NCBI GenBank assembly: GCA_934456315.1 | Contig: CAKSHG010000089.1 | Span: forward strand, 1 to 8,335 | Length of the DNA stretch: 8,335 bases | Origin: an uncultured Oscillospiraceae bacterium | Lineage (GTDB): Bacteria > Bacillota > Clostridia > Oscillospirales > Ruminococcaceae | Direction of reading: 5' to 3' | In this document: piece after piece, positions 1-6,733 of the stretch | Numbering within the stretch: the first letter of the stretch is position 1 | Layout: the number at the start of each line of letters is the position of its first letter | Notes under the pieces: model-generated | What the model saw: only the letters and a program-made list of their open reading frames with translations | Databases searched by the model: none | Told to the model about the DNA's origin: nothing | Translations under genes and position numbers: made by a program

Positions 1-24
1 GCAGCCTACTATGATTATGTTCAA
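1..24 (-). CDS. TrkA/KtrA-like K+ transport NAD-binding protein, 5' end only
   Basis: Only the first eight codons are inside the window, read on the minus strand from a TTG at 24-22: M-N-I-I-I-V-G-C. This is the typical start of the Rossmann fold (beta strand 1 leading into GxGxxG) in TrkA/KtrA cytoplasmic gating subunits of potassium uptake systems. The start is supported by an AAAGGAG Shine-Dalgarno at 32-38 with a 7-nt spacer, and by a sigma-A type promoter at 81-109. No in-frame ATG lies nearby, so TTG appears to be the real start. The rest of the gene lies to the left of the window. With eight residues, another protein with an N-terminal Rossmann fold cannot be excluded. The family call is inference; the presence of a gene start is well supported. 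Confidence 0.6.
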
Positions 25-31
25 TTCTGTA

Positions 32-38
32 CTCCTTT
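32..38 (-). promoter_or_regulatory. Shine-Dalgarno deciding a TTG start
   Basis: On the minus strand this reads AAAGGAG, followed by seven bases and then TTG at 24-22. The spacing is ideal for a Firmicute ribosome binding site and no ATG or GTG competes for it. Confidence 0.65.
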
Positions 39-40
39 TT

Positions 41-54
41 GCGGAGCGTTCCGC
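41..54. other. Small GC hairpin in the leader of the TrkA-like gene
   Basis: GCGGA (41-45) pairs with TCCGC (50-54) around a 4-base loop. It lies between the predicted promoter (81-109) and the ribosome binding site (32-38) of the left-edge minus-strand gene. On the plus strand it is followed by TTTTCTT and so resembles a weak terminator, but no plus-strand gene precedes it. The stem is too short to assign a role. Confidence 0.3.
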
Positions 55-80
55 TTTTCTTGTATTTCATCACATTATAT

Positions 81-109
81 AATATACACCTTTTCAGCGG
101 AAATGTCAA
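81..109 (-). promoter_or_regulatory. Sigma-A type promoter for the TrkA-like gene
   Basis: On the minus strand, TTGACA (plus-strand 104-109) is separated by 17 bases from TATATT (81-86). The -35 is perfect and the -10 has one mismatch to TATAAT. It sits between the esterase stop and the start of the left-edge gene, so that gene can be transcribed independently of the esterase, which points the same way. Confidence 0.7.
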
Positions 110-151
110 TGCTCAAAAATCCATGCGCCGGAGCGGTCAGCGTGGGTCGCT

Positions 152-919
152 TTAATTCTCACCGAACATCATTTCTGCGAATTTCAGCGTGTATTCGTTC
201 CAGAATCCCATGTCGTGGGCGCCGCTGCTTTCAAGGTAGGTATGCGGTACTGCGATACTCTCAAGGTAACGGTGGAACTCCCGGTTCGGCTCCAGCAGGA
301 AATCCTCCGTGCCGCAGGACATGAATATCTCCGGGATACGCGCTCCGCTGTCCTTCAGCCGCTTTGCAAGCACCTCCGGATTGCTGTCGCTTTCAAGCAC
401 GGAGTCCAGGTCGCCGAAGCACTCGTGGTAGTAGTCGTAATTCGCAACGCCGTTGTCCTCGCCGGGCTTCATGCCGGAAATCTGGTGCACTATCAGCGCC
501 GAGGACATTGCAGCGGCTTTCCCGAAATTCTGCGGGTAGGTCAGCGCTGTGTGGAGCGCCCCGAAGCCGCCCATCGACAGTCCCATGATATATGTGTCCT
601 CAGCGGACGCCGCCAGCCCGAAGGTGCGCCGGATATAATCCACAAGCTCCGTGCCGACGAAGGTGCAGTATTTCCGCCCGGTGGAAAGCCCGTCCAGCCA
701 GAATCCGTTCTCGCCGCTCGGCGCCACCACCGCAAAGCCGTACTTCTGCATGAGCCATTCTGGGACCCAGTTTCCGGCGTCCCCGGTGTAGCCGTGCAGC
801 AGGAACAGCGTGCGCAGTTTCTGCGGAGCTTCCTGCGGTCTGTCGTTCGGGATATACATTTCGAACCGCACGCTGCGGTTGAGCGCCTGGGAATTGTACT
901 TTATTGATAGCTGTGACAT
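152..919 (-). CDS. EstA-type alpha/beta-hydrolase serine esterase
   Basis: A 255-residue cytoplasmic alpha/beta hydrolase of the putative esterase family (PF00756), closest in layout and length to the EstA tributyrin esterase and S-formylglutathione hydrolase/esterase D group. The visible landmarks are LFLLHGYTG (38-46, oxyanion-hole loop), the nucleophile elbow GLSMGG with Ser115, a probable catalytic Asp206 in CGTEDF, and a probable catalytic His235 in GAHDMGFW. No signal peptide or membrane segment is seen, so it probably hydrolyses short acyl or acetyl esters inside the cell; the natural substrate cannot be read from sequence. The ATG at 919-917 follows a perfect AGGAGG at 926-931. It is monocistronic from its own promoter (950-978) and divergent from the sigma-factor gene. 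I see no clear intrinsic terminator between its stop and the next promoter. Confidence 0.9.
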   Translation of the reverse strand: MSQLSIKYNSQALNRSVRFEMYIPNDRPQEAPQKLRTLFLLHGYTGDAGNWVPEWLMQKYGFAVVAPSGENGFWLDGLSTGRKYCTFVGTELVDYIRRTFGLAASAEDTYIMGLSMGGFGALHTALTYPQNFGKAAAMSSALIVHQISGMKPGEDNGVANYDYYHECFGDLDSVLESDSNPEVLAKRLKDSGARIPEIFMSCGTEDFLLEPNREFHRYLESIAVPHTYLESSGAHDMGFWNEYTLKFAEMMFGEN

Positions 920-949
920 GTCGTACCTCCTGTGGAATTTACTAATTAG

Positions 950-978
950 ATTTTAAACTATCCGGCAGGATTTGTCAA
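950..978 (-). promoter_or_regulatory. Sigma-A type promoter for the esterase gene
   Basis: On the minus strand, TTGACA (973-978) and TAAAAT (950-955) are separated by 17 bases, with one mismatch in the -10. The predicted transcript starts near 943 and has a leader of about 25 nt carrying AGGAGG at 926-931. Confidence 0.75.
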
Positions 979-980
979 CA

Positions 981-1004
981 TTTTTGAAATTATTTTTTCA
1001 AAAA
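981..1004. repeat. Inverted repeat between divergent promoters
   Basis: TTTTTGAA (981-988) is a perfect inverted repeat of TTCAAAAA (997-1004), centred between the -35 of the esterase promoter (973-978) and the expected -35 position of the sigma-factor promoter (near 1009-1014). The symmetry and placement fit an operator for a dimeric regulator serving both promoters. AT-rich chance symmetry is the main alternative. Confidence 0.4.
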
Positions 1005-1028
1005 CAGGCAGATTTCCGTCCCCGGATA

Positions 1029-1037
1029 TGTTATAAT
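1029..1037 (+). promoter_or_regulatory. Extended -10 promoter for the sigma-factor operon
   Basis: TGTTATAAT is a perfect TATAAT with an extended -10 TG. There is no good -35 at the 17-base distance (near 1009-1014), as is common for extended -10 promoters. It resembles a housekeeping sigma-A promoter rather than an ECF-type autoregulated one: I see no GGAAC-type -35. Confidence 0.6.
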
Positions 1038-1051
1038 TACAAAAGGAAATG

Positions 1052-1058
1052 AAAGGGG
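1052..1058 (+). promoter_or_regulatory. Shine-Dalgarno deciding the GTG start of the sigma factor
   Basis: AAAGGGG lies seven bases before GTG at 1066. An ATG at 1064 overlaps this GTG in another frame but hits a stop after four codons, so the GTG is the productive start. Confidence 0.65.
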
Positions 1059-1065
1059 TGGCAAT

Positions 1066-1548
1066 GTGTTCCAGATAACACACGAAAATGCGTCCGCGTT
1101 GTTCAGGCAGTACGCGAACGCGGTCTACAGCATTGCGCTGGGGATAGTGCGCAGTCCCGAGGAAGCCGAGGACATACTGATGGACTGCTTTTCCGCAGCG
1201 ATACATCACTCGGGGGGCTTCAACGATGAGAAGCACCTGAAGAACTGGCTCATGCGAATGGCGGAGCACCGCGCTCTTAACGTCGTCAAATCGGCGCGGG
1301 TAAAGCGGAACATTCCGCTGGACGCCGCCGAGGAGGTCGCGGCTCCGCAGAAACCGCAGAACGAGCTGCTCGATACGGTCATGCGGCTGCCGGATATCAT
1401 CAAGACGGTGATCTACATGTTCTACTATGAGGACATGCCTGCCGCCGACATCGCGCAGGCGCTGTGCATCAGCGAGAACACTGTCTACAAACGGCTTGCA
1501 AAGGGCAGAAAGCTGCTGAAAATTTCTTTGGAGGAGGAGCTGCAATGA
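1066..1548 (+). CDS. ECF-type (sigma-70 family) RNA polymerase sigma factor
   Basis: A 160-residue two-domain sigma factor. Region 2 covers about residues 10-78, with the acidic stretch PEEAEDILMDCF (31-42) where ECF factors carry the core-binding D-x-E-D motif, and W61-L-M-R-M-A-E-H-R-A-L-N-V in the -10 recognition part. Region 4 covers about 100-155, with a helix-turn-helix at roughly 126-148 (AADIAQALCISENTVYKRL) that would read the -35. Regions 1 and 3 are absent, as in ECF factors, and length is normal. Translation begins at GTG 1066 behind AAAGGGG. Its stop overlaps the start of the next gene in ATGA (1545-1548), so the two are translationally coupled. The downstream membrane protein is the natural candidate for its anti-sigma partner. 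Which promoters it controls cannot be read here. Confidence 0.9.
   Translation: MFQITHENASALFRQYANAVYSIALGIVRSPEEAEDILMDCFSAAIHHSGGFNDEKHLKNWLMRMAEHRALNVVKSARVKRNIPLDAAEEVAAPQKPQNELLDTVMRLPDIIKTVIYMFYYEDMPAADIAQALCISENTVYKRLAKGRKLLKISLEEELQ
1533..1537 (+). promoter_or_regulatory. Ribosome binding site within the sigma gene, sets the start at 1545
   Basis: GGAGG inside a GAGGAGGAG run lies seven bases before ATG 1545. It favours that start over the longer reading frame that stays open back to 1464 but has no such site. Confidence 0.75.
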
Positions 1549-4400
1549 CTGAAAAGGAACTCAAGACTATGTACGATAAAATGGCGCTCTCCGAGGAAAG
1601 ACTGTCGGAGCTTGAAAAGCGGCTGGACGACTGCTTCGACCACGCGCCGGAGGGCTTCCAGGACCTGGACGAAGACGAGCTGCTGCACTTCGATTCGGAG
1701 TACAAACCCGCTCCGCGCCGCAGAAGCCCGCTGAAAATCGCGCTGACCAGCGCAGCCGCTGCCGTAGTGGTAGCCGGAGGACTGACAGCCGCGTTCATGA
1801 CCGGGCTTATTCCCGTCGGGACTTCGTCCCCGGAATCCTCCGCAGCGTCGGAAACGTCGGAGCCTGCAATTATCGCAACTGCCGAAACGCAGGAAAATAC
1901 CGACCCCGCCCCGGTCGTAAAGCACGGGATAACCTCCGCTGACCTGCCTGAATACCCCAACCGGGGGATCCTGGATACCGATGAACTCAAGCTGGACTCC
2001 ACGACCTACGACGAAACCACCGCGAACGATATCCGGAGCCTGAACCTGAAAAAAACAGTGCTTATCGCGGAAATGACCGTGACCGACTGCGACTACGAAT
2101 GGGGAAGCGGGGACAGCGTCTACACCGTCACCGTCGATGAAGTGTACTACATTAATATGGGAATACACCCGAAGGGGACTTCCATAAAGCTTGAAATGCC
2201 CGGCAGGTTGGATTATCAGTACGAGGGCTGCCCGCTATATGCGGAGGGCGACCGTTTCTTTGCGGCGCTTTGTAACGGCGAGCGCTTCTATGAGGTTTCG
2301 GCCGCACAGACCATCGCCGATATAATTACCATCAACGGCAAGGATTATGCCGCAGCGCACAGCAAATACCTGCCGGTCATGACCAGTTTTGCCGGGGAGA
2401 ACGTGCTGACCTACGACCGCACTGTAACTCAAAATCCCGCGCTGTATTATGGGCTGTATGACCTCGAGAAATACGGGGAGTATTACGCCGGGATAGCTGA
2501 ACACTCCGAATCCTCCGGGGAAACGACCGATGAAAGCTTTGACATTTCCAGGCTGTCCTTCTACGCTGACGCGGAAGTGCTGACAGAGATATTCGAGCCG
2601 AATTTCTTCGGGCGCTGGCTGCTTAATGAAACCGGTTCCGACTGGGATTTCTTCAACAACATTTATCTGGAGTATTCCACCGACGAGTACTATCCTTTCA
2701 AATCATATCCTGATATTTTCAGACCGCTGAACGGCATGACCTGCGGCGGATTCTCAATGGACGCAAAGGCGTTCTACATGCTGGACTACACCAACGGCGC
2801 AAACGTGTGGGTCATCTGGAAGGACGAACCCGGAACGCTCTACCGCTACGAGGGCGTAGGACGGCATGAGCGCTCCGATTACCTCGTGTCATACAGTCGG
2901 ATAGGCTACGGCGACGTGACGAAAGTGTCCGCGAGATCCAGCATAACCCCGCTGGGACTGCTGAAAGTACTGTCCGAGTACGACAGCGGTATTGAGGTCA
3001 GAGCGCTCGCGAATGAGCCGGAATTCAGAGATGGCGCGTTAGAAGGCACGCTCACCGGGGCGGTCATTGACGTCCTGGAGAACGGCTCCACGGAATACGC
3101 GGGCATTACCTGGAAGCGCACGAACATCGACCGGTACAGTCTCGCGAACATCTACCTCCCCGAGGAGGAGAACTGGCTGCTCGAAAGGTCCGCAGATAAG
3201 CTGTCGCTGACGGTACGCCTGTTCAATGCGGACGAGAAGTGGCGCGAATCGGCAGTAGCGGACGTAAGCGACACATGCAGGTATTTCCGCATTGATTTCA
3301 CCAGGACGGATTCCGGCTGGACGTGGGAGTATTCACCGCTTTCCGGCGACCCGTCCGACATGGAGAACTTCTTCTCACCGCTGAACGATACCTACATGTA
3401 TCTTTCCTATATGATGAGCGACAGGGCGCACCCGGACAAGGAAGTCACCGTTGAATACTACGCAGTTGAGAACAACGGGCAGACCGATATCTACGCAATG
3501 CGCAAAATAAAGGACATATTCGCCGGCACGGACGAATACGACATTTATTACCGCGACCCGTGCACAGATTACTATAACCTGCTTGCATACGGTCCGACGC
3601 TTGCGTTCTGCGCCGAGGACAGCGGCAGTGTGCTCATAGGAAACATCGTTGATGGAACTGCGAGAGTTTCCAGGTACAAGGGCGGCGTTAGTAAAATATA
3701 TTCGGACATCGGTCAGGCGCAGGACGGCAGGATAGAGCTTATCCCGCACGGCGATTTCGTGGTCGTGGGATTTGACTTCAGCGGGAGCGGCAGATATACC
3801 GTGCTTGAGCGCTCCAGCCTGTTCGTATGCGGCGGCTACGAGCAGAAGCTGCTGAAAATAACCGACGACAGCCTGGAGGTGCTTAACGAATACGACAACA
3901 AATACACCAAAATAGAGCTGACGGACGAATTGCAGATACGGGCGGTCGAGAAAAAAGCGCAGCTGCTGTGGGCTGAATTTGATATAGAGGCACCGACAGG
4001 GACCGGGAATTATATGATAATCAAAGATGGGATCAGCGGCAAGGTCATCGCCGACCCGGAGCTGCGCACCTACGATGGGATAAAGAATCTGTTCTCGGAG
4101 GTGTACACTGACGAAGCTGTGACCGAAGCGATGGGCCAGATAACAGGTCAATCTATCCTGGAAGTTGACGGCAGGACCTACACGACAGAGGGAGCGCGCG
4201 GAGCCGACATCGACATCTGGGGCGTAGGCTTCACGATTCCGGAGGAAACATTCACCGACAAAACGGCGGTGCTTGAATTCACGATAACCTACTGGGACCC
4301 TGACACAGGCAGTACCCTTGACAGGACTGACACCTACACGATAAACGCGGTAAAGACCGAAAACGGCTGGCGGCTCGGCAGATTCTACTATCCCTACTGA
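1545..4400 (+). CDS. Large single-pass membrane protein, probable anti-sigma factor
   Basis: A 951-residue protein not assigned to a known family. Residues 1-60 are a charged, largely helical cytoplasmic part (LSEERLSELEKRLDD at 15-29) without a zinc-binding HxxxCxxC anti-sigma motif. PRRRSPLK (57-64) precedes one hydrophobic segment (about 65-90), giving an N-inside topology. A Ser/Thr/Glu-rich linker (about 92-125) leads to an extracellular part of about 830 residues. Within that part, 165-255 looks like a beta-rich OB-like module (inference). The end, about 835-951 (V-D-G-R-T-Y at 874-879, G-W-R-L-G-R-F near the end), recalls small IseA/NTF2-like modules from memory only. A related pattern seems to recur at 535-600. 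The ATGA overlap with the sigma gene, the topology and the gene order support an anti-sigma role. A terminator follows directly. The extracellular signal or ligand is unknown. Confidence 0.75.
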   Translation: MTEKELKTMYDKMALSEERLSELEKRLDDCFDHAPEGFQDLDEDELLHFDSEYKPAPRRRSPLKIALTSAAAAVVVAGGLTAAFMTGLIPVGTSSPESSAASETSEPAIIATAETQENTDPAPVVKHGITSADLPEYPNRGILDTDELKLDSTTYDETTANDIRSLNLKKTVLIAEMTVTDCDYEWGSGDSVYTVTVDEVYYINMGIHPKGTSIKLEMPGRLDYQYEGCPLYAEGDRFFAALCNGERFYEVSAAQTIADIITINGKDYAAAHSKYLPVMTSFAGENVLTYDRTVTQNPALYYGLYDLEKYGEYYAGIAEHSESSGETTDESFDISRLSFYADAEVLTEIFEPNFFGRWLLNETGSDWDFFNNIYLEYSTDEYYPFKSYPDIFRPLNGMTCGGFSMDAKAFYMLDYTNGANVWVIWKDEPGTLYRYEGVGRHERSDYLVSYSRIGYGDVTKVSARSSITPLGLLKVLSEYDSGIEVRALANEPEFRDGALEGTLTGAVIDVLENGSTEYAGITWKRTNIDRYSLANIYLPEEENWLLERSADKLSLTVRLFNADEKWRESAVADVSDTCRYFRIDFTRTDSGWTWEYSPLSGDPSDMENFFSPLNDTYMYLSYMMSDRAHPDKEVTVEYYAVENNGQTDIYAMRKIKDIFAGTDEYDIYYRDPCTDYYNLLAYGPTLAFCAEDSGSVLIGNIVDGTARVSRYKGGVSKIYSDIGQAQDGRIELIPHGDFVVVGFDFSGSGRYTVLERSSLFVCGGYEQKLLKITDDSLEVLNEYDNKYTKIELTDELQIRAVEKKAQLLWAEFDIEAPTGTGNYMIIKDGISGKVIADPELRTYDGIKNLFSEVYTDEAVTEAMGQITGQSILEVDGRTYTTEGARGADIDIWGVGFTIPEETFTDKTAVLEFTITYWDPDTGSTLDRTDTYTINAVKTENGWRLGRFYYPY

Positions 4401-4431
4401 TCCGAACCCTGACAGATCCTGATAAGCAAGC

Positions 4432-4469
4432 GACCCTCCCGGGTAACCCGGGAGGGTCTGGTTTTATTT
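4432..4469 (+). terminator. Strong intrinsic terminator of the sigma-factor operon
   Basis: GACCCTCCCGGG (4432-4443) pairs perfectly with CCCGGGAGGGTC (4447-4458) around a TAA loop, a 12-bp stem, followed by TGGTTTTATTT. The T-rich tail is on the plus strand, so it ends the operon coming from the left. The hairpin lies five bases beyond the stop of the convergent chemoreceptor gene. It may also slow minus-strand transcription, but that side lacks a proper T tract. Confidence 0.88.
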
Positions 4470-6314
4470 CAGCCTGAACATTTCAAGGCGCTTATGCAGC
4501 GTTTCCGCCTGGCTGCGGAGCTCCTCGGCGGTCCCTGCGGAATTCTCCGCGGTCGCGGAGTTGGAGGACACCGCGTTGGTGATACGCTCCAGCCCGGCGT
4601 TTATCTGACCGATGGAGCCGTTCTCGTCGGAGGAATCCTGCGTGATGCTGCTGATCAGCCCGCCGAATCCGTCGATGTAGCCGCTTATCTCGCTAAGCGA
4701 CGTTTCCGTTTCGGAGGTCAGCGCCGAGCCGCGCTCCACCGCTGCGGAGCTCTTTGCGACCAGCTCCATGGTGTTCTGCGCAGCCTGCGCGGATTTCCCG
4801 GCGAGGTTCCCGACCTCGTCCGCGACGACTGCGAATCCCTTTCCCGCTTCGCCGGCGCGGGCAGCCTCTATCGCCGCGTTCAGCGCGAGTATGTTGGTCT
4901 GGAATGCGATATCGTCTATCATCGTGACTATCTTCTTGATCTCCTCGCTGCTCTGGCGTATCTCCTCCATTGCTGCGGTCATTTCCGTCATGGTGGAGCT
5001 TGCCGCCGCCGAGCCGCTCGTCATCTTTTTAAGCAGCGCTGCGGCTTCCTCCGCGCTCTTTGCCGTTGCGGAAATGCGGTTCTTCATCTCCTCCGCTTCT
5101 GCGGATATTTCAGTAAGCGCGGATACCTCGTCCTGCGAGTTGGAGGCGAGATTCTGCGCGCCGTCCGACATGATGTCCGCGCCCTCGAGCACCTGGTCGC
5201 CGGCGGTGCGGATATCCTCCATCGTGGAGCTTAGCTCCCGGGTTATCCTGTCCAGCGAATCGCGTATCCCGGCGAAATCCCCGGCGTATTCGATGCTGCT
5301 GACCGCAGTCAGGTCGCCGTTGCTTAGCTTCTCGAGCACCTCGGAGATATCGCTGATGTACGCCGACAGCCGCTGTATGGTGAGCGCCATCGCCTCGGAC
5401 AGCACCTGCGTTTCGTCGCCGCGCTGATTGGGCGTGAATTCCGTGTGGACGTCGCCGTTGGAGAGCTGCACCAGTCGGTCGGTCGTGCCGGTTATCGAGC
5501 TGCTTATCTTCACGGCGCAGCGCACGCCCACGAGCGAAGCCCCGACGAATTCCAGGATAATAATCACGATAAGGAACGTCAGCATGGAATAGAACGTCGA
5601 GAACAGCGTGTCCGCCTTAGTTCCGTAAACGACGTACATTCCGGTATCGGCTACCGGGCTGTAGGTGAACATCATGCGGTCGGAGCCTGCGGCTAGGGGA
5701 TTCCGCGCGATGTAGCTCCCGGTGCTTCCGGCGGTGAGCTGCGGCATGATGTCGCCGAATCCGAGGGATTCGGCGGTGACGCCCGGGGTAGTAGTGTCGT
5801 AGGAGGTGGACAGGATAAGGTCGCCGCTGGACGAGAATATGTATCCGACGTCGCCGTCCTCGCGGCGCATCGTGTCAAGGATAGCCACGAAATAATCGTA
5901 GTTCAGCTCGCCGAGTACTACGCCGTCATCGCGCCCCTTGGCGGCAAGGACCACCCTGTCCCCGGACTGGTTCACAACGGGCGGCGTGAAGGCAATGTCG
6001 CCCTCCGAAGCAGTTTTCAGCTCGTTCTGCGCGCCGGAAAGGTCGTAGCCGTCGTCGCCGTACATCACGACCCGGTCGAAGGTGTAGTCGCCGTCCGGCG
6101 ATGGCTGCGCGGAATCCAGCGAGTCGCTGATGTAGACGAATTCCTCCGCGAGGGTCGCAGAGCAGCTGCTGGTGACATATCGTCCGAGCTTCTTTCCGTT
6201 TGCGTTCGCCATCGAGTAGGAGCCTGAAAGTCCCGCTGCGCCCACAATAATGCCGCAGGTCCCGATGCTGGCAAGCACGAGCCGCTGTATCCTTAGTTTG
6301 ATCGTAGTTTTCAT
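4464..6314 (-). CDS. Methyl-accepting chemotaxis protein with Cache-like sensor
   Basis: A 616-residue chemoreceptor. TM1 is about 12-35. An extracellular sensor (about 36-240) has Cache-like features, for example [16 protein letters not shown] (155-170). TM2 is about 244-266. Two HAMP-like segments follow: 267-318 ([13 protein letters not shown]) and 319-365 ([12 protein letters not shown]). The signalling domain runs to the end, with the conserved hairpin tip from EIKKIV (458) through [20 protein letters not shown] (472-491) to [12 protein letters not shown] (494-505). The invariant-looking Arg of ADEVRNLA is Gly502 here (codon GGG). No CheR-tethering pentapeptide is seen at the C terminus. 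The ATG at 6314-6312 has AGGAG at 6322-6326. It is transcribed alone from the promoter at 6392-6421 and converges on the sigma operon. No other chemotaxis gene is nearby; the ligand is unknown. Confidence 0.93.
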   Translation of the reverse strand: MKTTIKLRIQRLVLASIGTCGIIVGAAGLSGSYSMANANGKKLGRYVTSSCSATLAEEFVYISDSLDSAQPSPDGDYTFDRVVMYGDDGYDLSGAQNELKTASEGDIAFTPPVVNQSGDRVVLAAKGRDDGVVLGELNYDYFVAILDTMRREDGDVGYIFSSSGDLILSTSYDTTTPGVTAESLGFGDIMPQLTAGSTGSYIARNPLAAGSDRMMFTYSPVADTGMYVVYGTKADTLFSTFYSMLTFLIVIIILEFVGASLVGVRCAVKISSSITGTTDRLVQLSNGDVHTEFTPNQRGDETQVLSEAMALTIQRLSAYISDISEVLEKLSNGDLTAVSSIEYAGDFAGIRDSLDRITRELSSTMEDIRTAGDQVLEGADIMSDGAQNLASNSQDEVSALTEISAEAEEMKNRISATAKSAEEAAALLKKMTSGSAAASSTMTEMTAAMEEIRQSSEEIKKIVTMIDDIAFQTNILALNAAIEAARAGEAGKGFAVVADEVGNLAGKSAQAAQNTMELVAKSSAAVERGSALTSETETSLSEISGYIDGFGGLISSITQDSSDENGSIGQINAGLERITNAVSSNSATAENSAGTAEELRSQAETLHKRLEMFRLK

Positions 6315-6391
6315 ATTACCTCTCCTGATACCAATATAATCCCATTTCTGGAACGCTGTGAAAGTATTAAACCAAATGATTTGCCAAATAG

Positions 6392-6421
6392 ATTATACCA
6401 CATTTTTGCGGTTTCTGTCAA
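6392..6421 (-). promoter_or_regulatory. Sigma-A promoter for the chemoreceptor gene
   Basis: On the minus strand, a perfect TTGACA (6416-6421) and a perfect TATAAT (6392-6397) with an extended -10 TGG are separated by 18 bases. The leader to the ATG is about 70 nt. It is a housekeeping promoter; I see no sigma-D/FliA-type motif (TAAA-N15-CCGATAA), which is notable for a chemotaxis gene. Confidence 0.8.
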
Positions 6422-6504
6422 TAAAAAAGCGTATACCGAGGTAAATTTTCTAAATGCCAAAAGTCTGGAAACCTGAAAATCCTGTGAAAAATCCGGATAT
6501 CGGG

Positions 6505-6533
6505 TTGACACATTAGTTGCAGGGTGTTATAAT
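6505..6533 (+). promoter_or_regulatory. Strong sigma-A promoter for the mgtE leader transcript
   Basis: A perfect TTGACA (6505-6510), a 17-base spacer and a perfect TATAAT (6528-6533) with an extended -10 (TGT before TATAAT). The transcript should start near 6540, which leaves about 205 nt before the mgtE start. A near-consensus promoter in front of a metal channel suggests that control acts after initiation, in the leader. Confidence 0.85.
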
Positions 6534-6571
6534 TTAAGCGTTGCAAATTCAAAGGATCAAGAGAGGTGAGC

Positions 6572-6700
6572 GAAGTGAGTTTAGGTGACAGTCACGGGCG
6601 AAGTATTTATTGTACCGCCTTATCCGGCGCTTGCTTTGCCGCTGTCTTTGATAAAGATAGATAAAAACGAACAGGGCGGTACATTGCCCGGCTTCACTTT
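6572..6700 (+). promoter_or_regulatory. Structured 5' leader of mgtE, candidate riboswitch or attenuator
   Basis: Pairings read by eye: GAAGTGA (6572-6578) with TCACTTT (6694-6700, shifted by one at most; one G-U); a small hairpin GTGA/TCAC (6585-6588 and 6592-6595); CGGGC and AA (6595-6602, one bulged G) with TTGCCCG (6684-6690); and TGTACCGCC (6611-6619) with GGCGGTACA (6675-6683), a perfect 9-bp stem. Inside lie CGGC/GCCG (6625-6628, 6638-6641) and TCTTT/AAAGA (6645-6649, 6653-6657). The result is a closed multi-helix domain with an unpaired GTATTTAT (6603-6610) on one side. The place before mgtE suggests a magnesium-sensing element. TTAGGTGA at 6581-6588 recalls the M-box 5' motif, but its other conserved parts, such as the GCUCUACGA end, are missing, so I do not call it an M-box. 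Confidence 0.55.
6575..6664 (+). CDS. Putative 29-residue leader peptide upstream of mgtE
   Basis: A short ORF inside the mgtE leader, from GTG 6575 to TAA 6662-6664. The peptide begins M-S-L-G-D-S-H-G-R, has Cys-Thr-Ala at 13-15 and ends A-V-F-D-K-D-R. AGAGAGGTG (6560-6568) precedes the GTG by six bases. An in-frame GTG at 6566, with AAAGGA at 6551-6556, would add three residues. It has no proline run or single-residue repeat of the kind seen in amino-acid attenuators. Codons 13-15 form the 5' arm of the 9-bp stem whose 3' arm (6675-6683) begins 10 bases beyond the stop, so a translating ribosome would open that stem. This geometry fits a regulatory leader peptide. The ORF could also be a chance by-product of the structured RNA. 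I do not recognise the peptide. Confidence 0.5.
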   Translation: MSLGDSHGRSIYCTALSGACFAAVFDKDR

Positions 6701-6733
6701 CAATTAGGAATGCGACGCGACAATAATTGAAAG
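6697..6733 (+). promoter_or_regulatory. Hairpin masking the mgtE ribosome binding site
   Basis: CTTTCAATTA (6697-6706) pairs perfectly over 10 bp with TAATTGAAAG (6724-6733) around a 17-base loop. The 3' arm contains the first part of the mgtE Shine-Dalgarno, GAAAGGCGG (6729-6737). The 5' arm overlaps TCACTTT, which can instead pair with GAAGTGA at 6572-6578. The two pairings exclude each other in part, as expected for a switch on translation initiation. Confidence 0.55.

Noticed and set aside
41..60. Intrinsic terminator on the plus strand
   Set aside because: The stem is only 5 bp, and the gene to its left runs on the minus strand, so there is no plus-strand transcript that would need it.
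215..907. A 230-codon plus-strand open frame opposite the esterase
   Set aside because: It is antisense to a clear esterase with catalytic triad, and its own sequence is low in recognisable features.
1064..1078. Mini-ORF starting with ATG at 1064, overlapping the sigma GTG
   Set aside because: It is four codons long and shares the ribosome binding site with the sigma gene; the overlap is likely chance.
1464..1544. Longer N terminus for the large membrane protein
   Set aside because: The open frame reaches 1464, but the GGAGG at 1533-1537 and the ATGA overlap with the sigma stop point to ATG 1545. The extra 27 residues would overlap the conserved sigma region 4.
3375..4151. A 258-codon minus-strand open frame opposite the large membrane protein
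   Set aside because: No ribosome binding site or family; composition fits an antisense shadow.
6311..6511. A 66-codon minus-strand ORF upstream of the chemoreceptor
   Set aside because: It contains the chemoreceptor promoter and leader, overlaps its start, and has no good ribosome binding site.
6581..6700. M-box (ykoK) magnesium riboswitch
   Set aside because: Only TTAGGTGA fits. The other conserved stretches I remember and the 3' closing strand are absent. Left open as a diverged form to be tested with a covariance model.
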